From Opitutus sp. (GTDB lineage Bacteria; Verrucomicrobiota; Verrucomicrobiae; Opitutales; Opitutaceae): a stretch of DNA of 64,000 bases. The stretch is taken from the NCBI GenBank assembly GCA_009695065.1, contig SIBR01000010.1, positions 31,863 to 95,862 of the forward strand. Reading direction: 5' to 3'. Made by a program: the position numbers and the translations under genes. The notes beneath the pieces are model-generated. The model did no database searches and was not told the DNA's origin. It worked only from the letters and a program-made list of their open reading frames with translations. Positions 44,001 to 51,892 of this stretch are shown here, in pieces (the stretch's first letter is position 1; every line of letters starts with the position of its first letter).

Positions 44001-44530
44001 AAGCCCTCGGCGAACAGGCTGGAACGGTCGGCCCGGCCGTCGTGGTCGGTGTCCTCCAGCAGGCGGACCCGCTCGCTCTCGATGGAGAGCTCCTGCAGGC
44101 CGGCCTCGCCGAAGCGGCGCTGAAGGGTCGCGGTCCAGTCGGCTTGGTTGCGATGCGTGAGCTCGTCTTCGAGCATCCACATGTAGTCGCGGATATCGAG
44201 AACGCTGGTCCGGTAGCGGTAGGTCTCGGCGACGAACATGCGGCCGCGTTCGTCGAAGTTGAAGGCGACCGGATTCGCGAGCATCGGCTCGGCAGCCCAG
44301 AGCTTGGCCACGAGGCCGGGCGGGAGCTTCATGCGCTTGAGGGCGAGTTCGCCCTCGTCGGAAGCCGGGGCGATCTCGGCCGCGGCCAGGCGGGTGCCGG
44401 CATCCTTGATTTTCCGGATCACCGGGCCGTTGTCGGGCGATTCGTCGGCGGCTTCGGCCGCGCAGGCAATCGTGGGCAGGAAAGAAAGGACCGCGACAAG
44501 CGCGGCGCAGGCGGAGAAACGGGGTCGCAT
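41093..44530 (-). CDS. Large beta-propeller/HEAT/cytochrome c dehydrogenase-type protein
   Basis: 1145 residues. Signal peptide MRPRFSACAALVAVLSFLPTIACA. The propeller (residues about 60-480) begins LALKRMKLPPGLVAKLWAAEPMLANPVAFNFDERGRMFVAETYRYR, with LLEDTDHDGRADRSS as a Ca-type loop and YYSVGDRGAAVTTREG. Long HEAT repeats (about 490-990) follow (WRVRLEAQFTLAESGGTVVP, HATWSLGQLAAKNP). The cytochrome domain holds CIRCH in TLACIRCHRAGGDGG with a downstream Met in GAPSGMPEIYG. Same class as the gene at 38344 but 290 residues longer because of more HEAT repeats. Periplasmic oxidation of an unidentified substrate with electron transfer through the heme is inferred. It is convergent with its relative. 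Confidence 0.85.
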   Translation of the reverse strand: MRPRFSACAALVAVLSFLPTIACAAEAADESPDNGPVIRKIKDAGTRLAAAEIAPASDEGELALKRMKLPPGLVAKLWAAEPMLANPVAFNFDERGRMFVAETYRYRTSVLDIRDYMWMLEDELTHRNQADWTATLQRRFGEAGLQELSIESERVRLLEDTDHDGRADRSSLFAEGFNTPLDGIASGVLARRGKVWFTNIPSLWMFEGETKAGAAAKRTELSRGYGVRFNYTGHDMHGLVFGPDGKIYYSVGDRGAAVTTREGVLLSAPDTGSVFRCNPDGSQLELFATGLRNPQSLLFNENGDLLTGDNDCDKGDEERLVHVVEGGDSGWRIGYQFAPLEAGSPWLANKLWYPRHEGQAAYLIPPICNIEDGPSGIAYYPGTGLNASYRGSIFITHFKGSVARSGIYTYNVNPKGATYAIAEAKPFLTSALPTDVKFGPDGRLYTSDWAEDWPKSKRGRIYAISDPQHENDPIIRETQALIASDWTKKSPGELTRLLAHADWRVRLEAQFTLAESGGTVVPALVKVANTDAAALARRHATWSLGQLAAKNPAALAALKTLIRHADAEVRAQAIKLLGDHHATDTAGALAGALRDENPRVKFFAAQSLGKLGQPSSIPALLATLRANNDQDNYLRHACVMGLVGSGQIDALLAASSDRSSAVRLGVLLALRRLGRPEIARFLADSDSYLVREAALAINDVPINAALPALAALISQPLTDEPVVYRVLNAHFRLGQPENAAALAGYAARPDAPARMRAEALAQLALWPAPPQRDRLVGVYRPFATPTRDRAIAVQALEPALPGLLANRTPAAVQAATLKALQDLQIAGAGDTLFAVVSNVSQSGETRAAALAALDKIKDPRLAEAVRLAGNSASSALRLAALPIASRLSPDTAAPVLASLVIQGDVEEKKTAFRSLGSLKHPSTDALLTDQLRELAAGRIEAAVQLELLNAAGQRSDPAIKALLATREAKLAASTDPLEPYRVALDGGDRRRGQRIFETQPTLACIRCHRAGGDGGDAGPNLAEIGARVSREVLLESIVKPNAKIAPGFDTIVLTLKSGGTAAGVVAAETADTISLRNTDNQLVEVKKADIARRDGAPSGMPEIYGTLLTKSQLRDVVEYLASLKDKPVRIDENKPRALRSLAAAR

Positions 44531-44595
44531 GGCCCGTCGAACGTAGGCCGGCCCGCCCGCGAGGCAAGTCGCGGACGGGCCGGAGCTGGGGACGA

Positions 44596-45372
44596 TCAGG
44601 CCGGCCGCGGGCGGCGCAGGTTGTCGCAGACGATCGCAGCGGCCACGGCGGCGTTGAGGGATTCGGCGTGACCGAAGCGAGGGATGGTGACACGCCGGGT
44701 AAGGCGGACGCTGACGGCCGGGGAAAGCCCCCGGCCTTCGCTGCCGATCACGACGATGGCATCCGGCAACGGCGTGAGGGTGTGTACGTCGTCGCCCGCG
44801 AGATCGCAGCCGAGAATCGGGACCCGCGCGGCCACGGCGCCCAGCGCCAGGCCCAGATCGGCGGTGAAGGCCGCGACCCGCGCGAACGAGCCCATGCTGG
44901 CATTGATGACCTTTTGGTGAAACAGGTCGGCGCAGTCGGGGGAAAGCACGACACGATCGAAGGCGAACCAGTCGGCGAGGCGCAGGAGCGTGCCGACGTT
45001 GCCGGCATCCTGCACGCCGTCCAGCGCGAGCGTTAGCCCGCGATCAAGAAGGCCGGGCTCCAGCGGCCGGCGGGAAAGTTTCCCGACCGCGAGGACGGAG
45101 GACGGCGTGGAAAAATGGCTGGCACGGGCCATTTCCTCGGGCGTGAGGCGGAAGATGCGGGTCGTGGCGGACGGTGAGGCGAGGAGGACGCCCGCGGGGG
45201 ACTCCAGCCAGCTGTCGGTGGCGTAGATTTCCACGAAGGGAAAATCCGCGGCGAGCAATTCGCCCACGACCTTTTCACCCTCGACGACAAAGCGGCCGAG
45301 CGTTTCCCGGTATTTCTTGTCGCGCAAGGAGCGCAGGCCCTGGAGTTCCGCCTTGGTCGGCATGGGAGGCAT
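44596..45372 (-). CDS. TrmH-family RNA 2'-O-methyltransferase
   Basis: 258 residues; ATG 45372 or 45363 (MPTKAELQGLRSLRDKKYRE). The N-terminal RNA-binding part has RETLGRFVVEGEKVVGELL. The SPOUT knot carries TLALDGVQDAGNVGTLLRLADWF, IVVIGSEGRGLS and VTIPRFGHAESLNAAVAAAI, all three motifs intact. Family members methylate 23S rRNA or tRNA ribose; this subfamily resembles the TsnR/YsgA type, target unassigned. It starts 126 nt from palindrome site 5 in the divergent spacer, and its stop is 65 nt from the start of the cytochrome protein gene. Confidence 0.9.
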   Translation of the reverse strand: MPPMPTKAELQGLRSLRDKKYRETLGRFVVEGEKVVGELLAADFPFVEIYATDSWLESPAGVLLASPSATTRIFRLTPEEMARASHFSTPSSVLAVGKLSRRPLEPGLLDRGLTLALDGVQDAGNVGTLLRLADWFAFDRVVLSPDCADLFHQKVINASMGSFARVAAFTADLGLALGAVAARVPILGCDLAGDDVHTLTPLPDAIVVIGSEGRGLSPAVSVRLTRRVTIPRFGHAESLNAAVAAAIVCDNLRRPRPA

Positions 45373-45708
45373 GGTCGCCGGGTGCCGGGGTGGGTGGCAA
45401 GCCGCAGGACGTGCGTTCCCACGGAACCGGAACGCTTCAGCTCCATCGTGCTGTTCACCGTTCCCGCCTGATTTTCTCGCGCTTCGCCCTCCCGGCGACC
45501 CAATCCGTATTTGTCAACGAATAGTTGACAACGACGGATTGGGCCGAGGGATGTGGCGGTGGTCATCGGGGGTAAGGATGCGGGCCAGCCCGGGTCAGCC
45601 CTGGCCGGCGCAGGGATGGCATCGAACGGTGGTGGCCTGCGAATTATGCGCACGTCGTCGCAGCGGTTTCGCACTTTCCACGGGGAGGAGTAAAGCTATG
45701 GTGAAGGC
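45373..45708. other. Divergent intergenic region holding palindrome site 5
   Basis: 336 nt between a minus-strand methyltransferase start and a plus-strand membrane protein start; both promoters should be here. The only clear structure is palindrome site 5 near the middle. GGAGGAG at 45684-45690 is too far for an ideal ribosome binding site for ATG 45709. No gene recognised. Confidence 0.45.
45499..45543. repeat. Palindrome site 5 (long form, type A)
   Basis: A 45-nt inverted repeat. Arms of 20 nt (45499-45518 and 45524-45543) pair at 18 positions, with outer CCCAATCCG/CGGATTGGG, 4-nt-type linkers and inner TTGTCAAC/GTTGACAA around GAATA. The 17-bp core equals that of site 2. Located between divergent genes. 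Confidence 0.9.
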
Positions 45709-46950
45709 ATGAAGCGCCTGACCCCGTTCATCCTGCTGGCCACCCTCTGCGCGTTCGTCGTCGCACCCTTCGCCTTTGCCGCGGCCAAGGCCCCGGCACC
45801 CGTGCCGGCGGCGGCGAAGTCAACGCCCGCGCGGGACCCGGCGGCGCCGGTGGCCCCGATTGCGACGGCGATCTCGACGGTGACCGGCATGGCGATCTCG
45901 CCGCTGCTGGGGACGAGCGCCTATGGCGCCTTCCGGTGGTTTTCGGCGAAGGACGAGGCGGATCGCGCCACCCTGCCGTGGTTTGCCCAGATGAATTTCT
46001 GGCTGCCGGCGCTGCTGCTGGTGGGCGTGTGCGCAGGAAAGGATTTGCTCGGGGCGGTATTGCCGCCGGGGGCAAAGAAGCCGTTCGATGTGCTGGAGAC
46101 GGTCGAGAACAAGGTCAGCGGGCTCGTCGCGGCGGGCGCGGTGGTGCCCTTTACGGTAAGTTCCATTTCAAAAATCCTGATCTCGGAAACCGCGGCGCCC
46201 GGGACATTGTCCACCGGCGGGCTGGCGATGATTCACTTCGCGGGGATCGATTGGGCGCCCGTGCTCAACGTGCTGACCGTGCCGTTTGGCATCGCGATGT
46301 TCGCGCTGGTCTGGATGGCCTCGCATGCGATCAATGCCCTGATCCTGCTCAGCCCGTGGGGTGCGATCGACGCGGTGCTTAAGACGGCGCGCACCGCCCT
46401 GCTCGGGCTGCTGACGATTGCGGCGACGCTCAATCCATGGGTCGGCGCGGCGCTGTCCCTCGCGCTGGTCGTCGTCGCGTATTTCGTGGCGGGGTGGGCG
46501 TTCCGCCTGACCGTTTTTGGCGCGGTGTTTTCATGGGATTTCTTCACGCGGCGGAGGGCCCGGTTTGTGCCGCCGGAGAACGACAACGAGATGTTCTCGG
46601 GATCGAACCTGACCACCGTCCCGGTGCGGACGTATGGCCGGCTCGTGCAGCGGACGCAGGGTGGGCTCGAATTTCATTACCGGCCGTGGCTGGTGCTCGC
46701 GCCACGGTCGGTGCCGGTAACCGCCGCACCGGCGTCGCTGGCGGTCGGCCAGGGGATGTTCTTTTCCGACATGGTGGACGCGGATGACCGCACGCTGTTC
46801 TCGCTGCCGCCGCGGTATCGGGGGCATGAGGAAGCGGTGGCGCGGGCGTATGCGATGGGCCGGGGCGTGCAGCCGGCCGGCCTGCGGAAGGCGTGGAGCG
46901 CGCTGCGGGACATGCTCGGCGGTCGTGCCACGCAACCTGCTGCCGCGTGA
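45709..46950 (+). CDS. Polytopic membrane protein, hypothetical (DUF4126-like N-terminus possible)
   Basis: 413 residues. Signal-like start MKRLTPFILLATLCAFVVAPFAFAAA, then an Ala/Pro linker. A membrane region of about six segments covers residues 50-270 (ISPLLGTSAYGAFRWFSA, FWLPALLLVGVCAGKDLLG, VLTVPFGIAMFALVWMASHAI, SLALVVVAYFVAGWAFRLTVFG). The last 140 residues are soluble, ending in an Ala-rich tail. The SPLLGTSAYGAYRWF-like motif is reminiscent of DUF4126 proteins, but I am not certain. The function is unknown. A DoxX-like gene overlaps its stop codon by four bases (GTGA), so the two are translationally coupled and may act together in the membrane. Confidence 0.65.
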   Translation: MKRLTPFILLATLCAFVVAPFAFAAAKAPAPVPAAAKSTPARDPAAPVAPIATAISTVTGMAISPLLGTSAYGAFRWFSAKDEADRATLPWFAQMNFWLPALLLVGVCAGKDLLGAVLPPGAKKPFDVLETVENKVSGLVAAGAVVPFTVSSISKILISETAAPGTLSTGGLAMIHFAGIDWAPVLNVLTVPFGIAMFALVWMASHAINALILLSPWGAIDAVLKTARTALLGLLTIAATLNPWVGAALSLALVVVAYFVAGWAFRLTVFGAVFSWDFFTRRRARFVPPENDNEMFSGSNLTTVPVRTYGRLVQRTQGGLEFHYRPWLVLAPRSVPVTAAPASLAVGQGMFFSDMVDADDRTLFSLPPRYRGHEEAVARAYAMGRGVQPAGLRKAWSALRDMLGGRATQPAAA

Positions 46951-47321
46951 ACTTGCTGCGGACCGCGGTACGCTGGGTGCTGGCGGTTTTCTTCGTGGTC
47001 GCAGGGGCGAATCATTTTATTTCCCCGGCAATCTATCTCGGCATGGTGCCGGCGTGGCTGCCGTGGCCGGCCGCGATGAACGCTATCAGCGGCGCCGCCG
47101 AGGTGCTCGGCGGCATCGGGCTGCTACTGCTGCGCACGCGCCGGATCGCCGGCTGGGGCTTGATCGCGCTGCTGATCGCCGTGTTTCCCGCCAACGTCCA
47201 TGTGGCGTTGCAGGGCCATATGCCCGGAACGACGCTCTCTCCGCTCCTGCTCTGGTGGCGGCTGCCGTTTCAAGCCGTGTTTCTCGGGGCGGTTTGGTGG
47301 GTCGCATTATCACGCCGATAA
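46947..47321 (+). CDS. DoxX-like four-helix membrane protein
   Basis: 124 residues from GTG 46947, which overlaps the preceding TGA as GTGA; the frame is also open upstream but inside the neighbour gene. Four hydrophobic helices: AVRWVLAVFFVVAGANHFI, MNAISGAAEVLGGIGLLLL, WGLIALLIAVFPANVHVAL and LLLWWRLPFQAVFLGAVWW. The GANHF and FPANVHVAL words are typical of DoxX-like (DUF6790/MauE-type) proteins. These are small inner-membrane proteins of uncertain role, sometimes tied to quinone or thiol chemistry. Coupling to the upstream membrane protein gene suggests a shared function. Confidence 0.82.
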   Translation: MNLLRTAVRWVLAVFFVVAGANHFISPAIYLGMVPAWLPWPAAMNAISGAAEVLGGIGLLLLRTRRIAGWGLIALLIAVFPANVHVALQGHMPGTTLSPLLLWWRLPFQAVFLGAVWWVALSRR

Positions 47322-47379
47322 GGCGGCTCCGGTGGATCCCGGCTTGCGGTAACGCCGCCATTGGGGCTTCACTCGGATT

Positions 47380-48522
47380 GTGAAGCGCTTGCCGGCCCAC
47401 CCCCGCAGAACCTTCCTCCGCCAATCGGCGATCGCTGCGATCTTGGCTACCAGTCGACCTTGGAGCCTGGCGGCGGCAATCCAAACGCCCGCTGCCCGGC
47501 GGCTGCTCTACGTGGCGGTGCCCGGCATCCGCAACTACCTCGAGTTCGGTGGCCATGGCGTGCTCGTTTTCGACATCGATCGCGGTCACGCGTTCGTGAA
47601 ACGCATTCCGGCCGCCGGCCTGGACCCGGACAAGAAGCCGCGGAACGTGAAGGGCGTGTGCGCGAGTGCCAGCCTCGGGCGGATCTACGTCAGCACCACG
47701 CACACGATGACGGCCTACGACCTGCGGACCGACAAGATCGTGTGGGAAAAATCCTACGAGGGCGGCTGCGATCGGATGGCGATCTCGCCCGACGGAAAAA
47801 TAATCTACCTGCCCTCGTTGGAAAAAGATCACTGGCACGTGGTGGACGCGGTCAGCGGGGACGTGAGGGTGAAGATCCCGCTCAAGTACGGGGCGCACAA
47901 CACGGCCTACGGGCTCGATGGCGCGCATGCCTATCTCGCCGGCTTGAAATCAAACCGGCTGGCCGAGACGGATACGCGCACCCACGTCGTGAGTCGCGAG
48001 ATCGGTCCCTTCGGTTCGGCAATCCGGCCCTTCACGATCAACGGCCGGCAGACCCTTTGCTTTGTGAACGTGAACGGGCTGCTGGGCTTTGAGGTGGGCG
48101 ATCTTGTCACGGGACGCAGGTTGCACCGCGTGGAGGTGAAGGGCTTCAAGATCGGACCGGTCAAGCGGCACGGTTGTCCGAGCCACGGCGTGGGCCTCAC
48201 GCCCGACGAGAAGGAAGTGTGGGTGTGCGACGGCGCCAACAACCACCTGCACATCTTCGACGCGACCGTGATGCCGCCGCGGCAGGTGGCGAGCATTCCG
48301 GTGCGCGAGCAGCCGGGTTGGGTGACCTTCAGCCTCGACGGCCGCTACGCCTATCCCTCCACCGGCGACGTCATCGAGGTGGCCACGCGCAGGATCGTCA
48401 CGGGGCTCACCGACGAAACGGGCACGGCGGTGCACAGCGAGAAACTGCTCGAAATCGATTTCCTTAGCGACGGGTCGATCCGGACGGGCGACCAGTTCGG
48501 GCTGGGCCGCGTGCGGCGCTGA
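47380..48522 (+). CDS. Tat-type exported YncE-like beta-propeller protein
   Basis: 380 residues from GTG 47380. The leader RRTFLRQSAIAAILATSRPWSLAAA has a twin-arginine pattern. The mature protein is a seven-bladed propeller of the YncE/surface-layer type: RLLYVAVPGIRNYLEFGGHGVLVFDIDRGH, GRIYVSTTHTMTAYDLRTDKIVW, GCDRMAISPDGKIIYLPS and GVGLTPDEKEVWVCDGANNHLHIFD. Family proteins bind nucleic acid or are accessory to redox enzymes; several act as non-enzymatic scaffolds, so a function cannot be assigned. It stands 59 nt after the DoxX-like gene and 37 nt before the GH127-like gene, possibly one transcript. Confidence 0.78.
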   Translation: MKRLPAHPRRTFLRQSAIAAILATSRPWSLAAAIQTPAARRLLYVAVPGIRNYLEFGGHGVLVFDIDRGHAFVKRIPAAGLDPDKKPRNVKGVCASASLGRIYVSTTHTMTAYDLRTDKIVWEKSYEGGCDRMAISPDGKIIYLPSLEKDHWHVVDAVSGDVRVKIPLKYGAHNTAYGLDGAHAYLAGLKSNRLAETDTRTHVVSREIGPFGSAIRPFTINGRQTLCFVNVNGLLGFEVGDLVTGRRLHRVEVKGFKIGPVKRHGCPSHGVGLTPDEKEVWVCDGANNHLHIFDATVMPPRQVASIPVREQPGWVTFSLDGRYAYPSTGDVIEVATRRIVTGLTDETGTAVHSEKLLEIDFLSDGSIRTGDQFGLGRVRR

Positions 48523-48558
48523 GCACGACGGGGAATTTTCAGCCACGTTCAGCTTGGC

Positions 48559-50280
48559 GTGTGCCGCGGCTGTGGTAGCGACGGGATTGTGCTGCACGCG
48601 GTCCAGATCGAGGACGTTTCGCCGGGGGGATTGCTTCGCCGCCGGGCGGAAAAAAACCTGCGCCGGCTGCATGACCCGGAGTTTCATTTTGCCGCGACGA
48701 TCAGGACCTCGACCGTGCGGGAGGCGCCGGGCGACTGGGTCGGGCGCGCGTTGCTCGGGCTGACGCTCTACGCGCGACTCTTCCGGGCCGTGCCGCCGCA
48801 CCTGGAGGAATTCGTGGCGCGGATCCCCGAGGCCTTCAATGCCCGCGGCTACATCGGGGAGATCCATCCCGCCGGCACCGCGGACGAAAACCAGATTGGC
48901 GGCCACAACGCGTTGCTGCGCGGTTTGAGCGAGTACTATCTCTGGCGCGGCGACGAGCGGGCGCTGGCAGCGATGCGTTCGGTGATCGGGAATCTCATGC
49001 TGCCCTCGCGGCCGCTCTACGCGGAGTATCCGGACAAGATCTTGAAGGGCATGCTCGACGGCCGGCCGGTCGGGCTGACGGTGCGCCAGGCGAAGGGCGT
49101 GTGGCGCGGGCTTTCGACCGACATCGGCACCGTATTTTTCACGCTCGACGGCCTCACCCAGGCCTATCTCTGCGAGCGCACGCCGGAGCTGCGCGCACTG
49201 ATCGAGACGATGATCGCGCGCTACACCGAGATCGATCCGGTTGCGATGAGCGCGCAAACGCACGCGACGCTCACGACGCTCCGGGGCATTTTCCGCTGGT
49301 GGCGCGAGGTGGATCCGCGGCCGGAACTCCTCGCCTTGGTGCGCGACCGGTTTCGACGCTACCGCGACCTCGCGCAGACGGAGCATCACGCGAATTACAA
49401 CTGGTTCGGCCGGCCGGACTGGACGGAGACGTGCGCGATCGTCGATTCGCTGCAGCTGGCCACGCAACTCTGGTCGGCCACGGGCGACGCGGAGCTGATC
49501 GAGGAGGCGCACCGGATTTTCTACAACGGCTTTTTGCACGCGCAGCGGCCGAACGGCGGCTTCGGCTGCGACGAATGCGTGGGCGCCCGCGGTGAGCGCT
49601 TCCTGGTGCCGCACAAGATTTTCGAGGCGCCGTGGTGCTGTTCGATGCGCGCCGCGGAGGGCTTCGCCAGCCTCGCGGTTGACGGCTGGTGGCACAACGG
49701 CAGCGACACCGTCGTGCTGCCGTATTACTTCGGCGGCACCGCGCGCGTGCATCTGGCCGAGGGCGCCGTGGAGTTTGCGCAGGAGTCGGAATATCCGTTC
49801 GCGGGCCGCGTGACGCTGCGGGTCACGCGTGGCCGCAGCCTCGCGCCGGTGATATTTCGATTTTTCGCGCCGTCGTGGAGTCCGCCGGAAAGCTTCCGGC
49901 TGACGCACAACGGCCGGCGGTTGCCCGTGACGCGGGAGCCGCGGTTTGCGGTGGTCCGCACGCCGTTGGTGCCGGGCGATGTGATCGAGGCCAGCTTCGC
50001 CGTCACGTTCGGTCCGATCGCGCTCCAGAATCCGGCACGCCAGCCCGGCGAGCGCCGCTACGCCCATGGCCCGCTGCTCCTCGGCGCCGAGGCGCGCGAC
50101 CGCGGGGCGGTCCCGGTGGCTTTGACCGAGGGCGAGGAGTTCACGGCCCTGGGCGCGGCGCGTTATCGCTGCGTGCGGACCGGCCGGGAACTCGCGCCCC
50201 TGCCGGCGCTGGCGGATCTCCCCGAGGCGGAGGCGCGAGCCCAACGGGTGCAAGTGGTTTTTCCACGGGTCGCCCCATAG
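48559..50280 (+). CDS. GH127-family (beta-L-arabinofuranosidase-like) glycoside hydrolase
   Basis: 573 residues from GTG 48559. The (alpha/alpha)6 barrel includes DWVGRALLGLTLYARLF, GGHNALLRGLSEYYLWRGDERAL and TETCAIVDSLQLATQLWSATGD. The active-site metal set of GH127 is present: Glu290 and Cys292 (ETCA), and the pair Cys360-Cys361 (WCCSMRAAEG), the first of which is the catalytic nucleophile in characterised members. A C-terminal beta-sandwich follows (PFAGRVTLRVTRGRS). GH127 enzymes cleave L-arabinofuranosyl linkages. There is no signal peptide at the chosen start, so a cytoplasmic location is predicted unless a start further upstream is used; the frame is not open much further. Follows the propeller gene. 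Confidence 0.8.
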   Translation: MCRGCGSDGIVLHAVQIEDVSPGGLLRRRAEKNLRRLHDPEFHFAATIRTSTVREAPGDWVGRALLGLTLYARLFRAVPPHLEEFVARIPEAFNARGYIGEIHPAGTADENQIGGHNALLRGLSEYYLWRGDERALAAMRSVIGNLMLPSRPLYAEYPDKILKGMLDGRPVGLTVRQAKGVWRGLSTDIGTVFFTLDGLTQAYLCERTPELRALIETMIARYTEIDPVAMSAQTHATLTTLRGIFRWWREVDPRPELLALVRDRFRRYRDLAQTEHHANYNWFGRPDWTETCAIVDSLQLATQLWSATGDAELIEEAHRIFYNGFLHAQRPNGGFGCDECVGARGERFLVPHKIFEAPWCCSMRAAEGFASLAVDGWWHNGSDTVVLPYYFGGTARVHLAEGAVEFAQESEYPFAGRVTLRVTRGRSLAPVIFRFFAPSWSPPESFRLTHNGRRLPVTREPRFAVVRTPLVPGDVIEASFAVTFGPIALQNPARQPGERRYAHGPLLLGAEARDRGAVPVALTEGEEFTALGAARYRCVRTGRELAPLPALADLPEAEARAQRVQVVFPRVAP

Positions 50281-50315
50281 TTGCCCGCGCGATGGCGCCG
50301 CGTGGCGCGGCGCGG

Positions 50316-51863
50316 CTACGTGCCCAAGGCACGCCGCAGCAAATTCGCGGTGATGCGTTGGACGCGGTCGTCCGGGCCGTGCGGGCGGCTCCAATGCGAC
50401 CATGGCAGCACGTGCCCGGGCGGAGACGACAGCCCCTGCGTCCAGAAGATTGTCGCGGCGTTGAAGACGATGTTGTTTTTCGGTCCTGGGTAGAGGGTCG
50501 ACGTCCAGTGTCCCGGCGCGGTGCCGTTGCGCCAACTGGTGCCTTCGCCGACGACTTCCAAGCCGGGCAGGCTGGCCGGCGACCCGTGGTGTTCCCAACC
50601 GACGAGGCCGGGGATCGAGTCGCCCTTCTTCATTCCGGTGCCGGCGAAGATCCAGTGGTCCGGCTGTGTGCAGATCCAATCGCCGCCGCCATTGATCGGC
50701 ATGATATTCCGGGCCCCGATGATCAGGCTCTCATCGCGGCGGTCGCGGCGCCAATCCTGGGTGAGGAGCGCGATCTTCTCCTGGACCTCGCGGTCGCTCA
50801 GACCCGCATAGATCCCGGTGCGCGTCAGCACGCGGTTCGGGCGGCCGTCCGGGGAGGGCGAGAACGGGCTGACGGCGAAGACTGAGTTGCCGCAGAGCCA
50901 GAGCACGTTCACGCCGGAATCGATGGAGGATTTGACGGCGTCGTACTGCCGGGTGTCCCAATACTCGTCGTGGCCCACGCTGAGGAAGGTCTTGCAACGC
51001 ATGATCTGCGCCGGGTCGAGGCAGTCGCTGTTGGAGCAATAGGTGACGTCGTAGCCGTGCTGCTCCAACCAGTAGACGAACGGAAATTCCCAGAGCAGGA
51101 ATTCGCCGGAGCCGACGGAAAGCGGATGTTCGAAAATCTGCGCGTATTTGTTGTAGGGCCGATCGAAGGTCACCGACACGTTGCGCGCATGCGCCCCGCG
51201 CGGATCGGTGTAGAGCGAGAAGTCGTCGGGCCAGCGGTTGTAAGCCTGCCAGGTGTTGTCGCTGCACTGGAACAACAGATCGGCCCGGCGATCGTCGCGG
51301 ACGATGAAGACGACGTAGCTCTGCCAGTACGGCTGCTGACGGCTCTCTGGCAGAGTGGTGAGCCGGCCGAGATAGACGCCGCTCCGCCAGTCGGCGGGGA
51401 TCGTGAGCGCGGCGGCCGGCGTCCACCGGCAATCGCGCAGGCGCTGGTCGGCGACGGCCGGCAGGGGCTGGGCCGAGCCCGCCAGCGGTCCGAGCGTCGT
51501 CATCAGCCGCGCGCCGCGGCCGGCGTAGTAACCCATGCGGAAAACTTCGATGGTGAAGCGCGCGGCGGGAGCCGTGCTGACCATGAATTCGATCGTCTCA
51601 CCCGCCTTGACGCTCTGGCGGGAGCAATACCCCTCGATCGCTGGCGACCGGAAGCCCTGCCGTTTGTCCAGTTGCACCCGCGTGAGCTGCCAGTCGCGCG
51701 CCCCCGGTTTCGCATTTTCGGTTTTGATCAGCGACGGGTCCGGCGCGTTCGTACGGTCGGCCGCGAACGTGAGGGCGGCGGCGGACAGGGCGGCGGCGTT
51801 CTTGAGGAAATCGCGCCGGGCGGGATCGGCCGGCACGGTCGGGCGGGAAGTATTTGGTTTCAT
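50316..51863 (-). CDS. Tat-exported N,N-dimethylformamidase beta-subunit-like protein
   Basis: 515 residues from ATG 51863. Tat signal DPARRDFLKNAAALSAAALTFAA. The body is the dimethylformamidase large-subunit-like domain: ARDWQLTRVQLDKRQGFRSPAIEGYCSRQSV, PYWQSYVVFIVRDDRRADLLFQCSDNTWQAYNRWP, FLSVGHDEYWD (with the Tyr used for iron in DMFase) and a C-terminal HVLPWSHWSRPHGPDDR block. Known DMFase is a mononuclear iron amidohydrolase of two chains; here only the large-subunit-like domain occurs, exported, so the substrate is probably different. It is a close paralogue of the gene at 53456, arranged as inverted copies around a ceramidase-like gene. Confidence 0.78.
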   Translation of the reverse strand: MKPNTSRPTVPADPARRDFLKNAAALSAAALTFAADRTNAPDPSLIKTENAKPGARDWQLTRVQLDKRQGFRSPAIEGYCSRQSVKAGETIEFMVSTAPAARFTIEVFRMGYYAGRGARLMTTLGPLAGSAQPLPAVADQRLRDCRWTPAAALTIPADWRSGVYLGRLTTLPESRQQPYWQSYVVFIVRDDRRADLLFQCSDNTWQAYNRWPDDFSLYTDPRGAHARNVSVTFDRPYNKYAQIFEHPLSVGSGEFLLWEFPFVYWLEQHGYDVTYCSNSDCLDPAQIMRCKTFLSVGHDEYWDTRQYDAVKSSIDSGVNVLWLCGNSVFAVSPFSPSPDGRPNRVLTRTGIYAGLSDREVQEKIALLTQDWRRDRRDESLIIGARNIMPINGGGDWICTQPDHWIFAGTGMKKGDSIPGLVGWEHHGSPASLPGLEVVGEGTSWRNGTAPGHWTSTLYPGPKNNIVFNAATIFWTQGLSSPPGHVLPWSHWSRPHGPDDRVQRITANLLRRALGT

Positions 51864-51892
51864 ACCGTAGCCGGAGTGGTGACGGTGCGTGG

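Noticed and set aside
41507..44671. A 1054-codon open frame on the plus strand opposite the cytochrome c gene
   Set aside because: It mirrors a well-supported propeller/HEAT/heme protein on the other strand; long antisense frames are common in GC-rich genes. Its translation shows no domain.
17716..45543. CRISPR-like array formed by the palindromes
   Set aside because: Copies are kilobases apart with unequal gaps, no regular spacers and no cas genes.
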